Assembly (NCBI RefSeq): GCF_001556045.1
Contig: NZ_LSIC01000145.1
Span: 1 to 64,000, forward strand
Reading direction: 5' to 3'
Source: Bradyrhizobium sp. CCH5-F6
Lineage (GTDB): Bacteria; Pseudomonadota; Alphaproteobacteria; Rhizobiales; Xanthobacteraceae
DNA: 64,000 bases
Shown here piece by piece: positions 38,563-48,052 of this stretch. Below the pieces are notes generated by a model. It was not told the DNA's origin and did no database searches. It saw only the letters and a program-made list of their open reading frames with translations. Every line of letters starts with the position of its first letter. Position 1 is the stretch's first letter. A program made the position numbers and the translations under genes.

Positions 38563-39813
38563 CTAGGCCCGTTCCTCCCAGATCATCGCGAGATGGACGA
38601 TGGTCTCTACCGCCTTTTCCATGTCCTGCCGGCTGACCCATTCGAGCCGCGAATGAAACGCGTGCTCGCCGGCAAAGATGTTGGGGCAGGGCAGGCCCAT
38701 GAAGGACAGGCGCGAGCCGTCGGTACCGCCGCGGATCGCGGTGCGCATCGGGCGCAGGCCGGCGCGGCGGATCGCCTCGATGGCGTATTCGAGGACGTGC
38801 GGGTGACGATCGATCACCTGCTTCATGTTGCGGTACTGCTCCTTGACCTCGAATTTGTAGGTCGAGCGCGGATAGTCCTTCATCACGTCCTTGACGACGC
38901 CCTCGAGCAGGACCTCCTTCTCCTTCAGCCCCTCCTCGGTGAAGTCGCGGACGATGAAGGAGAGCGTCGCCTGTTCCAGCGCGCCCTCGATGCCGATCGG
39001 ATGCAGGAAGCCCTGCTTGCCCGAGGTCGTCTCCGGCGAGCAGCCTTCCTTCGGCAGCCGCTCGACGATGGCGGCGGCGATCTTGATCGCGTGCTCCATC
39101 TTGCCCTTGGCGTAGCCGGGATGGGCACTGACGCCGTGGATGGTGATGGTGGCTCCGTCGGCCGAGAAGGTCTCGTCCTCGACGCAGCCGGCGCTCTCGC
39201 CGTCCATGGTGTAAGCGAAATCGGCGCCCAGCTTCTTCAGGTCGACATTGTCGACGCCGCGGCCGATTTCCTCGTCGGGCGTGAACAGGATCTTGATCGT
39301 GCCGTGCTTAACGTCGGGATTGTTCAGGAAGAAATGCGCGGCATCCATGATCTCGGCCACACCGGCCTTGTTGTCGGCCCCCAGCAGCGTGGTGCCGTCG
39401 GTGGTGATGATGTCGTTGCCGATCTGGTTCTTCAGCGCGGGGTGCTCGGCAAAGCGGATCACCTGGCTGGTGTCGCCGGGCAGCACGATGTCGCCGCCGC
39501 GATAGTTCTTCACCATTTGCGGCTTGACGTCCTTGCCGGTGACGTCCGGCGAGGTGTCCATGTGCGAGCAGAAGCAGATCACCGGCACCTTCTTGTCGGT
39601 GTTGGCCGGGATGGTGCCATAGACATAGCCGTAATCGTCGAGATGGGCGTCAGCGACGCCCATGGCCTTCAATTCGGCGGCGAGCACGCGGCCGAGATCC
39701 TTCTGCTTTTCGGTCGAGGGCGAGCTGGGGGATTCCGGATCGGACTGGGTGTCGATCGTGACGTAGCGCAGGAAGCGCTCGGTTACGGTGTGCGAAAAGG
39801 TGAGGGAGGACAT
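38563..39813 (-). CDS. pepT: Peptidase T (tripeptide aminopeptidase)
   Basis: A 416-residue di-zinc M20B peptidase that removes the N-terminal residue from tripeptides in the cytoplasm. Metal ligands are visible: H84 and D86 (SHMDTSPD), the bridging Asp in GADNKAG, PDEEIG for the catalytic/metal Glu, the Asp in DGESAG, and the His in GEHAFHSRLEWV. The dimerisation domain lies in the middle third. It is flanked by the convergent terminator and the HU gene on the same strand, about 100 bases away, and is probably monocistronic. Confidence 0.95.
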   Translation of the reverse strand: MSSLTFSHTVTERFLRYVTIDTQSDPESPSSPSTEKQKDLGRVLAAELKAMGVADAHLDDYGYVYGTIPANTDKKVPVICFCSHMDTSPDVTGKDVKPQMVKNYRGGDIVLPGDTSQVIRFAEHPALKNQIGNDIITTDGTTLLGADNKAGVAEIMDAAHFFLNNPDVKHGTIKILFTPDEEIGRGVDNVDLKKLGADFAYTMDGESAGCVEDETFSADGATITIHGVSAHPGYAKGKMEHAIKIAAAIVERLPKEGCSPETTSGKQGFLHPIGIEGALEQATLSFIVRDFTEEGLKEKEVLLEGVVKDVMKDYPRSTYKFEVKEQYRNMKQVIDRHPHVLEYAIEAIRRAGLRPMRTAIRGGTDGSRLSFMGLPCPNIFAGEHAFHSRLEWVSRQDMEKAVETIVHLAMIWEERA

Positions 39814-39916
39814 TCTGGTCGAACCGCCGAACTTGAGGGAAGAACGCGGTATATCAGAAAAGCGGGCGGTGATGCGGCCGGAACGAGCTCGGATCTGGCT
39901 TAACAGATCGTAACTG

Positions 39917-40231
39917 CTAGATCGCCTCCTTCAGTTCCTTCACCGGGCGGAACGCGACCTTCCTGCTGGCCTTGATGTGGATCGCTTCGCCAGTGCCGGG
40001 ATTGCGGCCGGTGCGGGCGGCGCGCTTGCGGACCTGGAGGATGCCGAGGCCCACGATGCGGACACGGTCGCCCTTCTTGAGGTGCTTGGTGATCAGGTCG
40101 ACCATGTCGGTCAAGACGGCTTCGGCGTGCTTTTTCGACAGGTTCTGGCGCTCGGCGATGTCCGCGGCGAGGTGCTTCAGCGTGATGGTGGCGGGGGCGG
40201 CGGCCTTCTTCGCCGCTTCCTTCTTAGCCAT
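39917..40231 (-). CDS. HU-family DNA-binding protein with Ala/Lys N-terminal tail
   Basis: A 104-residue nucleoid protein with the HU/IHF fold. The family body starts ITLKHLAADIAER (about 15), and the DNA-intercalating arm region is GRNPGTGEAIHIKASRKVAFRP (76-97). It carries an extra N-terminal tail of about 14 residues rich in Lys and Ala (AKKEAAKKAAAPA), like a short histone H1-type tail. The start at 40231 is chosen over one eight codons upstream. In many Rhizobiales an HU gene sits between lon and nuo; here a similar gene lies 13 kb from lon and is inverted. Whether it is the hupB orthologue or another HU paralogue cannot be decided from sequence alone. Confidence 0.85.
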   Translation of the reverse strand: MAKKEAAKKAAAPATITLKHLAADIAERQNLSKKHAEAVLTDMVDLITKHLKKGDRVRIVGLGILQVRKRAARTGRNPGTGEAIHIKASRKVAFRPVKELKEAI

Positions 40232-40434
40232 GACTGGCCTCCTCGGTTTGCCCAATGACGGGGAGTCCCTGGAAAGGCCGAGAATGCGCGGGGATCCCTC
40301 TAAGTCCTTTTCAGGCGTAGACGATTCGGGCGCAGGCTGACTACGGTAGCAGCCGGCCGGACGCAGGCAGCGGCCCGTAAAGTCGCGAAAGGCGGCGAGA
40401 AGTTTGGGCTAAGACTATGAAGGGATTGCCAAAA

Positions 40435-40511
<77 letters not shown>

Positions 40512-40670
40512 GTGGTTCGCTGAACGCGCGCGGAACGAGGGGGGACTTAAAGGGGGGACATGGTGAAGTCAAGGACGTTGCGCTTTCCCCAGGTGCCTAG
40601 GCTTAAGTATTGCGCTGGAAAACAAAACGGCCGCCCGGAGGCGGCCATTGGTCAGCCCGGAGGGGACGTG

Positions 40671-40874
40671 TCAGCGGATCGCCGAGGTGCCCGCACTGGT
40701 CACGGCCACCGGCTTTCCGGCCTTGATCACGGGGGTGGACTGAGCCGTCTGGCTGTAATCGGCATTGGTACGGGCTGCGATCCCGAAGCCGGCCACCGCG
40801 ATGCCGGCCACCAGCGCCACCACCACGATCTTGAGGTGGGTCGCTCGATCAGCAGAGTGAATTGAGTGGTTCAT
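40671..40874 (-). CDS. Small single-pass membrane or secreted protein
   Basis: A 67-residue protein with a short polar N-terminus and a hydrophobic helix (about 15-33) ending AGFGIAARTNA, which could be a signal peptide or an anchor. The remaining 30 residues are small, polar and uncharged (SQTAQSTPVIKAGKPVAV). GGGAGG six bases upstream of ATG 40874 supports the start. I recognise no family. It is encoded alone. Confidence 0.55.
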   Translation of the reverse strand: MNHSIHSADRATHLKIVVVALVAGIAVAGFGIAARTNADYSQTAQSTPVIKAGKPVAVTSAGTSAIR

Positions 40875-41278
40875 CTGAGCCTCCCGACGGGCTTGGCCGC
40901 CGTCTATGGGCCTTGTCTTAAGGACCATCTGTTTCCGGATGGTTTCGCGGGTTCCGCAAAATGGTTTCATCTCCTCGTTTGGCGGGTTTCGTCCGGGGGG
41001 CTGAAGCGGCTGCCTAAGTTCCCTCGCCGACGTCAGCCGGGTCGGGCGGCCGACCTGGACAAGCAGCACGTCGCGGCGGCCGTCGCGGTCACGACGGGCC
41101 GCGCGTTCGCCGATCCCCTGTCGCGTGAGCAGATTCAAAAATCCGGAAATCCGCACGCCGCTGCGGGACGTTGATCTCGCTGCATCGCGCGGGAACATTG
41201 CAGGATTTCTAAGAGCCTTTCTAAGAAGCTTTCAATTAGGGAAATCGCGCACCCTCACATAAGCGTCATCGAAAGCGC
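40875..41278. other. Divergent intergenic region upstream of TonB receptor
   Basis: No credible gene. It contains the promoters for the small membrane protein and for the TonB-dependent receptor, including the repeated TTTCTAAGA element. The first half shows some hairpin potential (ACCATCTG...CGGATGGT at about 40922-40942). Confidence 0.5.
41206..41226 (+). promoter_or_regulatory. Repeated TTTCTAAGA element, possible iron-responsive operator
   Basis: TTTCTAAGA occurs at 41206-41214 and again at 41218-41226, one helical turn apart (12 bases). The half-site resembles those in the Bradyrhizobium iron control element (TTTAGAA-N3-TTCTAAA) used by the Irr regulator. The location 53 bases before a siderophore-receptor gene fits, but here the arms are direct rather than inverted. 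Confidence 0.4.
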
Positions 41279-43606
41279 ATGCCGTTTCGGGACAGGCGGC
41301 ATCGCGCATCGAACATGCAGCTTCGGGGTGGCGCGTTGAACAGTCTTGGAATGCTGCGGTCGGCCGTGTTGGCGACCGCATCCGCTTGGGTCTTGATGCC
41401 TCAGGCATCGCTTGCACAATCCTCCGCGCAAGGTGGCGCTCAGAACATTCCGTCGGTGACGGTCACGGCACCGGAAGTGCGCCGCCGGGCCGCGGCGGCT
41501 CCTCAGCGCCGCGCGCCCCGGTCCGCCGAGCAGGCCGCCAGCAGGAACCGGCCGCAGCCGCAGCGCAATGTCGGCTTCGTCGAGACGCCGCGCGGTCCGG
41601 TGAACGGCTACGTCGCCGGCCGCAGCTCGTCGGGCACCAAGACCAACACGCCCATCATGGAGACGCCGCAGTCTGTGTCGGTGATCGGTGCCGAGCAGAT
41701 CCGCGACCAGAAGCCGAACAAGCTCGACGAGGTCCTGCGCTACACCGCCGGCGTGCGGGCCGGAACGTTCGGCACGGACACCCGCAACGACTGGTGGCTG
41801 ATCCGCGGCTTCAAGTCCGAGGACATCGGGCTTTTCCTCGACGGCATGCAGCTGTTCTACACCTCCTATGCGAGCTGGAAGCTGCAGACGCCCAACATGG
41901 AGCGCGTCGAGGTGCTGCGCGGTCCGTCTGCCGTGCTGTATGGCGGATCGAGCCCGAGCGGCATCGTCAACGTCATCAGCAAGATGCCGCCTGCCGAGCC
42001 CATCCGCTACATTGAGACCGGCGTCAACAATTTCGGCAATGCCTATGTCAGCTTCGATTTCGGCGGACCGGTCGCGACGAGCCCCGAGAACGGCAAGCTG
42101 TTCGCCCGCGTCGTCGGCCAGGTGCAGAACGGCGGCACGCAGGTCGACTTCACGCCCGACAACAACTACTTCATCGCGCCCTCGGTTACCTGGAAGCCGG
42201 ATGCCGACACGACCTTGACGGTGCTGGCCTCGGCCTCGAAGCAGGACACCCGCGGCATCAACTTCCTGCCTTACCAGGGCACGGTGACCAACGCGCCGTT
42301 CGGCAAGATTCCGACCAGCTTCTTCGTCGGCGATCCCAGCGTCGACAAGTTCACGCGCGAGCAGGAGATGCTCGGCTACCAGTTTTCGCGCAACCTCACC
42401 GACGATCTGACGTTCCGTCAGAATGCGCGCTTTGCGCATGTCGACATCACCTATCGCGGCTATGTCGGCAACGATTGGGCCAACATCAACACGGCCACTC
42501 TCAATCGCTACAATTGGTACGCGAAGAACACCGCCAACCAGGCCAATCTCGACAACCAGCTCGAGTATCGGTTCGACACAGGCCCGGTCAGGCACACGAT
42601 GCTGTTCGGGGTCGACCTGAAAGGCCATCAGATCGACGATTACCAAGCCTTCGGGTTCGGCGTCTCCTCGATCAACGTCTTCAATCCGGCCTACGGGGCG
42701 TCCGAGGTTGCGCTACCGAGCGCTCCGTTCCGGAACTTCCTGATCACGCAGAAGCAGGCCGGCACTTACCTTCAGGACCAGATGAAGCTCGGCAACTTCA
42801 CGCTGGTGCTGAGCGGCCGCAATGACTGGGTCGAGACGACGCAGGAAGCCCGCGACACCGGCGCCTTGGTTGGCAGCCGAGAGGACAGCAAGTTCAGCGG
42901 CCGCGCGGGGCTGATCTATAATTTCGACAATGGCATCGCGCCCTACGTCTCCTATTCGACGAGCTACAATCCGATCATCGGCCTCAACGCCCAGAACCAG
43001 CTGTTCCTGCCGGAGACGGGCAAGCAGGCCGAAATCGGCGTGAAGGTCGCGCCGAGAGGCTTCGACGGCTATTTCACCGTCTCGGCTTTCGATCTGGTCC
43101 GTCAGAACGTCGCGACCACATTGCCGGGCAGCGTTCCGGTTCTGCAAAATCAGACCGGCGAGGTGACCTCGCGCGGCATCGAGCTCGAAGCGGTGGCCAA
43201 TGCCACCAAGGAGCTGAAGTTCATCGGCTCCTTCACGTCCTATAACCTCTTTGTGAGCAAGGATCTCGATCCGACCCTCGTCGGCAAGACGCCAACCAAC
43301 ACGCCCGAACTCCTGGTGTCGGGCTGGGCCGACTACACCTTCAGGGACGGGCCGCTCGCAGGGTTCGGCTTCGGCGGCGGTGTGCGCTACATCGGCTCGT
43401 CCTGGGCGGACACAGCCAATACGCTCGAGGTTCCCGCGGTCGTGCTCGGCGATCTCGCGCTCCATTACGAATGGCAGAATTGGCGGACGGCGCTGAACGT
43501 GATCAACGTGACCGACAAGATCTACGTCGCAAGCTGCGCGTCAGCCTCCTCCTGCTTCTACGGCGACCGCCGGCGTGTGACCGCCAGCGTCTCCTACAAA
43601 TGGTGA
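41279..43606 (+). CDS. TonB-dependent ferric-siderophore receptor (FhuA/FpvA type)
   Basis: A 775-residue outer membrane receptor that imports iron-siderophore complexes with energy from TonB. A signal sequence (about 25-47), a TonB-box-like SVTVTAPEV near residues 59-67 and an Arg/Pro-rich spacer come first. The plug domain follows (about 120-235; TPQSVSVIGAEQI, RGF, VEVLRGPSAVLYGG), then a 22-strand barrel ending in the typical aromatic C-terminus YKW. No N-terminal signalling domain is present, so it does not itself act through an ECF sigma/FecR pair. The exact siderophore is unknown; homology suggests hydroxamate type. Alternative starts are 41315 and 41351. Confidence 0.92.
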   Translation: MPFRDRRHRASNMQLRGGALNSLGMLRSAVLATASAWVLMPQASLAQSSAQGGAQNIPSVTVTAPEVRRRAAAAPQRRAPRSAEQAASRNRPQPQRNVGFVETPRGPVNGYVAGRSSSGTKTNTPIMETPQSVSVIGAEQIRDQKPNKLDEVLRYTAGVRAGTFGTDTRNDWWLIRGFKSEDIGLFLDGMQLFYTSYASWKLQTPNMERVEVLRGPSAVLYGGSSPSGIVNVISKMPPAEPIRYIETGVNNFGNAYVSFDFGGPVATSPENGKLFARVVGQVQNGGTQVDFTPDNNYFIAPSVTWKPDADTTLTVLASASKQDTRGINFLPYQGTVTNAPFGKIPTSFFVGDPSVDKFTREQEMLGYQFSRNLTDDLTFRQNARFAHVDITYRGYVGNDWANINTATLNRYNWYAKNTANQANLDNQLEYRFDTGPVRHTMLFGVDLKGHQIDDYQAFGFGVSSINVFNPAYGASEVALPSAPFRNFLITQKQAGTYLQDQMKLGNFTLVLSGRNDWVETTQEARDTGALVGSREDSKFSGRAGLIYNFDNGIAPYVSYSTSYNPIIGLNAQNQLFLPETGKQAEIGVKVAPRGFDGYFTVSAFDLVRQNVATTLPGSVPVLQNQTGEVTSRGIELEAVANATKELKFIGSFTSYNLFVSKDLDPTLVGKTPTNTPELLVSGWADYTFRDGPLAGFGFGGGVRYIGSSWADTANTLEVPAVVLGDLALHYEWQNWRTALNVINVTDKIYVASCASASSCFYGDRRRVTASVSYKW

Positions 43607-44090
43607 GGTGAGGCGAGGGCAGGATGTCGTGGCGGCAGGCTCCGAGACCGGCTGATCGCGATCGTCCTTCTGCTCCGCCCGGCCGTCCGATTGCCGATCT
43701 TCCGTCAGGAGATCGATGAGCCTGCGGGCTATGCCCCCCAGCCCGAAGCTCATCCGAGCGCGGCGCGAGCGACCGACCAGGTCGCCGCCGCCGCGCTCGC
43801 GGCCGGGCCGGGATAGCGCGCCTGCCGACGCATTCGCCAGGAGAGACCCGGCCTCGTCGTGACGCATGGCTCTTCCGATCGCTGGCAGCTGTGGATGGCT
43901 TTCCTTCGCTGCAAGCCCTGATCGTGGTCGGCGTATGCCGCTGGAAGGAGGGAGAGCGCCCTGTGGCGGTCATTGCCGGGGTTCAGCGTGCGCTACCGCA
44001 CCAAGAAACCGAACATTTAGCTTGGTCAGCGCTCGGCAAATAGCTGCCGCGGCCCCAGCGCCGCAATCTCAGAACTGCCGACCTGCAAAA

Positions 44091-44102
44091 CCGTGACCGC
44101 CC
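44091..44102. other. 12-bp copy of tRNA-Val(TAC) 3' end
   Basis: CCGTGACCGCCC here is identical to 27088-27099, which ends at the last acceptor-stem base of tRNA-Val. Directly repeated tRNA ends can be relics of site-specific integration. No integrase is present, and a chance match in a GC-rich genome remains quite possible. Confidence 0.25.
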
Positions 44103-44197
44103 TTGCTGGGGCAGGCGATCTGCTCCATACCAGCCGCGGGGTGATTCCGGGATTTCGACCGTTCTGGGAGCGGCAAAGGGCCTAAAAAGAGCGTGTC

Positions 44198-44226
44198 TTG
44201 CGCCCATTGGTGCACTGCGCTAAGGC
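44198..44226 (+). promoter_or_regulatory. Possible sigma-70-type promoter of the nuo operon
   Basis: TTGCGC (44198-44203) and TAAGGC (44221-44226) are 17 bases apart and precede nuoA by 66 bases. The match is moderate, and other promoters cannot be excluded. Confidence 0.35.
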
Positions 44227-44291
44227 TCAGAATAATTCCAAATCGGACGAATCCGTGGCTGTCCCGAGGCTGCGGGAAAAAGGGCTCGTCA

Positions 44292-44657
44292 ATGAGCGGC
44301 ATTCTTCAGAACTATCTTCCACTCGTCGTCTTTATTGGGGTGGCCGGCCTCATCGGCCTCGTGCTGTTGATCGCGCCCTTCATCGTGGCGTTTCAGCAGC
44401 CCGACCCGGAAAAGCTGTCGGCGTACGAGTGCGGTTTCAACGCCTTCGACGACGCCCGCATGAAGTTCGACGTCCGCTTCTATCTGGTCGCCATCCTCTT
44501 CATCATCTTCGACCTCGAGGTGGCGTTCCTGTTCCCCTGGGCGGTGGCGTTCGGAAAGCTTGGCGCGACCGGCTTCTGGTCCATGCTGGTGTTCCTCGCC
44601 GTGCTGACGGTCGGGTTCGCCTATGAATGGAAGAAGGGAGCACTCGAATGGGATTGA
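44292..44657 (+). CDS. nuoA: NADH-quinone oxidoreductase subunit A
   Basis: A 121-residue integral subunit of the complex I membrane arm, next to the quinone channel. Three transmembrane helices are seen, with the conserved loop [23 protein letters not shown] between helices 1 and 2 (45-67) and the acidic [11 protein letters not shown] at 73-83. The start at 44292 gives the standard family length. It begins a 15.6 kb operon and its last ten bases overlap nuoB. Confidence 0.97.
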   Translation: MSGILQNYLPLVVFIGVAGLIGLVLLIAPFIVAFQQPDPEKLSAYECGFNAFDDARMKFDVRFYLVAILFIIFDLEVAFLFPWAVAFGKLGATGFWSMLVFLAVLTVGFAYEWKKGALEWD

Positions 44658-45235
44658 CCCCTGCATCGTCCGCGGGTCCGGTCGTGGCGCCGGCCCCGAA
44701 GGGCATCCTGGATCCGTCGACGGGCAAGCCCGTCGGGGCCAATGATCCGTTCTTTCTCGAGGTCAATTCCGAGCTGTCCGACAAGGGCTTCTTCGTGGCC
44801 GCGACCGACGACCTCATCACCTGGGCGCGCACCGGCTCCCTGATGTGGATGACCTTCGGTCTCGCCTGCTGCGCCGTCGAGATGATGCAGGTGTCGATGC
44901 CGCGCTACGACGTCGAGCGCTTCGGCTTCGCGCCGCGCGCCTCGCCGCGCCAGTCCGACGTGATGATCGTCGCCGGTACGCTGACCAACAAGATGGCGCC
45001 GGCCTTGCGCAAGGTCTACGACCAGATGCCGGAGCCGCGCTACGTCATCTCGATGGGCTCCTGCGCCAATGGCGGCGGCTATTATCACTATTCCTATTCG
45101 GTCGTGCGCGGCTGCGACCGCATCGTGCCGATCGACATCTACGTGCCGGGCTGCCCGCCCACCGCGGAAGCGCTGCTCTACGGCGTGCTGCTGCTGCAGA
45201 AGAAGATCCGCCGCACCGGCACCATCGAACGCTAA
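44648..45235 (+). CDS. nuoB: NADH-quinone oxidoreductase subunit B (N2 cluster)
   Basis: A 195-residue peripheral subunit that holds the terminal [4Fe-4S] cluster N2, the electron donor to quinone. Ligands are C74 and C75 (LACCAVEM), the Cys in MGSCANGGG and the Cys in VPGCPPTAE. The first 35 residues are variable and Pro/Ala-rich. It overlaps nuoA by ten bases and precedes nuoC by 11. Confidence 0.98.
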   Translation: MGLTPASSAGPVVAPAPKGILDPSTGKPVGANDPFFLEVNSELSDKGFFVAATDDLITWARTGSLMWMTFGLACCAVEMMQVSMPRYDVERFGFAPRASPRQSDVMIVAGTLTNKMAPALRKVYDQMPEPRYVISMGSCANGGGYYHYSYSVVRGCDRIVPIDIYVPGCPPTAEALLYGVLLLQKKIRRTGTIER

Positions 45236-45246
45236 GGTTTTACGTC

Positions 45247-45861
45247 ATGGACGACGCCAAGCTCGACGCCCTGGGGCAGACGATCGTTAGCGCGCTTCCG
45301 GGCGCCGCGACCGGTCATGCCGTCGCCTTCAACCAGCTCACCGTGGATGTCGAGGCCGGCAAGATCGTTGAGGTGGTCAAGTACCTCCGAGATGACCCAA
45401 ACTGCCGTTTCGTCAACATCACTGACATCACGGCGGTGGACTATCCCGATCGCGACAAGCGCTTCGACGTGATCTACCATTTCCTGTCGCCGACCCTGAA
45501 CGCGCGAATCCGCCTGAGGGCCCAGGCTGACGAGACCACGCAGGTGCCCTCGCTCATCGACGTATTCCCCGGTGCCGACTGGTTCGAGCGCGAGGCTTAC
45601 GACCTCTACGGCGTGTTCTTCGTCGGCCATCCCGACATGCGCCGCATCCTCACCGACTACGGCTTCGAGGGCCATCCGCTGCGCAAGGACTTTCCGACCA
45701 CCGGCTTCGTCGAGGTCCGCTACGACGACCAGGAGAAGCGGGTGGTGTACGAGCCGGTGCGGCTCAACCAGGAATTCCGCAAGTTCGACTTTTTGTCGCC
45801 GTGGGAGGGGGCCGACTATCCGGTCCTTCCGGGCGATGAAAAAGCAGGGCCGAAGGTCTGA
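45247..45861 (+). CDS. nuoC: NADH-quinone oxidoreductase subunit C
   Basis: A 204-residue peripheral-arm subunit (30-kDa type) that packs against NuoD. The signature [22 protein letters not shown] region with [12 protein letters not shown] is present at about 117-157. It is separate from nuoD, unlike the fused NuoCD of Escherichia coli. It starts 11 bases after nuoB and ends two bases before nuoD. Confidence 0.97.
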   Translation: MDDAKLDALGQTIVSALPGAATGHAVAFNQLTVDVEAGKIVEVVKYLRDDPNCRFVNITDITAVDYPDRDKRFDVIYHFLSPTLNARIRLRAQADETTQVPSLIDVFPGADWFEREAYDLYGVFFVGHPDMRRILTDYGFEGHPLRKDFPTTGFVEVRYDDQEKRVVYEPVRLNQEFRKFDFLSPWEGADYPVLPGDEKAGPKV

Positions 45862-45863
45862 TC

Positions 45864-47060
45864 ATGAACGAGCAACCCGAACAGCTTCGCAACTTTACCA
45901 TCAACTTCGGTCCGCAGCATCCTGCGGCGCACGGTGTTCTGCGCCTCGTGCTGGAGCTGGACGGTGAGATCGTGGCCCGCGTCGATCCCCATATCGGCCT
46001 GCTTCATCGCGGCACCGAAAAGCTGATCGAGCAGAAGACCTATCTCCAGGCGATCCCGTATTTCGACCGGCTCGACTACGTCGCGCCGATGAACCAGGAG
46101 CACGCCTTCTGCCTCGCGGCCGAGAAGCTGCTCGGCATCGAGGTGCCGCGCCGCGGCCAGCTGATCCGCGTGCTCTATTGCGAGATCGGCCGCATCCTGT
46201 CGCATCTGCTCAACGTCACCACGCAGGCGATGGACGTCGGCGCGCTGACCCCGCCGCTGTGGGGCTTCGAGGAGCGCGAGAAGCTGATGGTGTTCTACGA
46301 GCGCGCCTCGGGCAGCCGCATGCACGCTGCTTTCTTCCGCATCGGCGGCGTGCATCAGGACCTGCCGCAGAAGCTGGTCGACGACATCGAGGCTTGGTGC
46401 GATCCGTTCCTCAAAGTGGTCGACGACCTCGACCGCCTGCTCACCGCCAACCGCATCTTCAAGCAACGCAACGTCGACATCGGCGTGGTGTCGCTGAAGG
46501 AGGCCTGGGAGTGGGGCTTCTCCGGCGTGATGGTGCGCGGCTCGGGCGCGGCCTGGGACCTGCGCAAGTCGCAGCCTTACGAGTGCTACGCCGAGATGGA
46601 TTTCGACATTCCGATCGGCAAGAACGGCGACTGCTACGACCGCTACTTGATCCGCATGGAAGAGATGCGCCAGTCGGTGCGCATCATGAAGCAGTGCATC
46701 CAGAAGCTGAACGCGCCTGAGGGCAAGGGTCCCGTCGTCGTCGAGGACAACAAGGTCGCGCCGCCGCGGCGTGGCGAGATGAAGCGCTCGATGGAAGCGC
46801 TGATCCACCACTTCAAGCTCTACACCGAAGGCGTCCACGTACCGGCCGGCGAGGTCTATGTCGCGGTCGAGGCGCCCAAGGGCGAGTTCGGTGTCTATCT
46901 CGTCGCCGACGGCACCAACAAGCCCTACAAGTGCAAGATCCGCGCGCCGGGCTTTGCGCATTTGCAGGCCATGGATCACATCTGCCGCGGCCATCTGCTC
47001 GCCGACGTCTCGGCGATCCTCGGCTCGCTCGACATCGTGTTCGGAGAGGTCGATAGGTGA
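45864..47060 (+). CDS. nuoD: NADH-quinone oxidoreductase subunit D
   Basis: A 398-residue 49-kDa-type subunit that forms the quinone site with NuoB. Landmarks are [21 protein letters not shown] (12-32), [12 protein letters not shown], the [12 protein letters not shown] tyrosine/quinone region and the C-terminal DIVFGEVDR. The stop codon overlaps the start of the following FkbM-type methyltransferase (GTGA). In mitochondria the orthologue is arginine-methylated by NDUFAF7; here an unrelated methyltransferase family sits next door. Confidence 0.98.
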   Translation: MNEQPEQLRNFTINFGPQHPAAHGVLRLVLELDGEIVARVDPHIGLLHRGTEKLIEQKTYLQAIPYFDRLDYVAPMNQEHAFCLAAEKLLGIEVPRRGQLIRVLYCEIGRILSHLLNVTTQAMDVGALTPPLWGFEEREKLMVFYERASGSRMHAAFFRIGGVHQDLPQKLVDDIEAWCDPFLKVVDDLDRLLTANRIFKQRNVDIGVVSLKEAWEWGFSGVMVRGSGAAWDLRKSQPYECYAEMDFDIPIGKNGDCYDRYLIRMEEMRQSVRIMKQCIQKLNAPEGKGPVVVEDNKVAPPRRGEMKRSMEALIHHFKLYTEGVHVPAGEVYVAVEAPKGEFGVYLVADGTNKPYKCKIRAPGFAHLQAMDHICRGHLLADVSAILGSLDIVFGEVDR

Positions 47061-48040
47061 TGGGCCAGCAGGCGCCAATCCAGTTCGACCGCGCCTCGGG
47101 GGCCCTTGAAGGGGCCAACCTGTGGGAGCGGACGGCTGCCTTGGCGCTGGTGACGGGATCGAAGATCTCCTCGCACTTCTCGCACATGGGCTACATCGCC
47201 TGCGCCAATCTGCTGCGCAAGACGCTGCCGGAGCGCAATATCGCGATCAGGCTCAATCCCGACGCCGTGTTCGAATTCCCTTACGGCGACGGTTACTGGA
47301 GCAAGCTGCTCAACCGCTCCTACAATTACGAGGACGAGCTCGAGCTGCTGTTCGCCGACTCCATCGATGTCGACTACACGCTGCTCGATTGCGGGGCCAA
47401 CTACGGCTACTGGTCGGTGCTGGTGTCGAGCAAGCCGTTCGGCGCGCACAAGGCGATCGCGATCGAGCCGTCGGGGCAGAACTATCCGAAGCTCGCCAAC
47501 AATGCGCGCGTCAACGGCAATCGCTTCGAGACCATGAAATGCGCCATCGGCGCGGCCCGCGGCACCGCGCGGCTCTCGGGCACCAAGCACGAGGCCTTCA
47601 GCATCGCCGGCGATCCGTCGGCGGGAGGCGAAGAAGTGCCCGTGATCGCGCTCGACAACCTCATCGACGACGGCAAGATCGCCGGCACCGGCAAATATCT
47701 GATCAAGCTCGACGTCGAGGGCGTCGAGATCGAGGCGATCAAGGGCGGCGCGCGGCTGCTCCAGGCCGACAGCGTCATCATGTGCGAGGAGCACGGCAGC
47801 GACCGCTCTCATGCCGTCTCGCGCTACATCCTCGAACAGACCCCGCTGAAGCTGATCGTGTTCGATCCGCGCAGCAATCGGATGGAAACCGTGACCGAGC
47901 TGTCGATCCTCGACCGCATCAAGGTCTCGACCCACGTCGGCTACAACGTTTTCGGCACCGCGAGCGCATTCTGGCAGGACAGGATCGAAGCCATGAATGC
48001 CAAGAACTTGAGTGCGAAGCCCGTGCGCCGCATGCAGTGA
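47057..48040 (+). CDS. FkbM-family SAM-dependent methyltransferase inside the nuo operon
   Basis: A protein of about 327 residues with the FkbM methyltransferase domain (about 100-275). The SAM loop is DCGANYGYW (110-118), the following acidic strand is AIEPSGQN, and the FkbM hallmark [15 protein letters not shown] is at 216-230. FkbM enzymes are O- or C-methyltransferases of small molecules, sugars and lipids; methylation of complex I is not known for this family. It starts at GTG 47057 or ATG 47060, overlapping the nuoD stop, and ends 12 bases before nuoE, so it must be cotranscribed. GGAGAGG at 47043-47049 is a good ribosome binding site. It is not a standard complex I subunit. No signal peptide is seen. 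Confidence 0.9.
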   Translation: MMGQQAPIQFDRASGALEGANLWERTAALALVTGSKISSHFSHMGYIACANLLRKTLPERNIAIRLNPDAVFEFPYGDGYWSKLLNRSYNYEDELELLFADSIDVDYTLLDCGANYGYWSVLVSSKPFGAHKAIAIEPSGQNYPKLANNARVNGNRFETMKCAIGAARGTARLSGTKHEAFSIAGDPSAGGEEVPVIALDNLIDDGKIAGTGKYLIKLDVEGVEIEAIKGGARLLQADSVIMCEEHGSDRSHAVSRYILEQTPLKLIVFDPRSNRMETVTELSILDRIKVSTHVGYNVFGTASAFWQDRIEAMNAKNLSAKPVRRMQ

Positions 48041-48052
48041 GAGATTGAAGAG

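Larger units (their letters stand above)
43607..44291. other. Long gap between TonB receptor and nuoA
   Basis: These 685 bases contain no reading frame with convincing protein features. The only notable items are a 12-base copy of the tRNA-Val 3' end at 44091-44102 and a possible promoter for nuoA at 44198-44226. It may be degraded coding sequence; no parent gene was recognised. Confidence 0.5.

Noticed and set aside
43541..43867. A 108-codon minus-strand frame after the TonB receptor
   Set aside because: No ribosome binding site, no hydrophobic core pattern and low-complexity ends; it overlaps the 3' end of the receptor gene. It might be degraded coding sequence, but no parent could be named.
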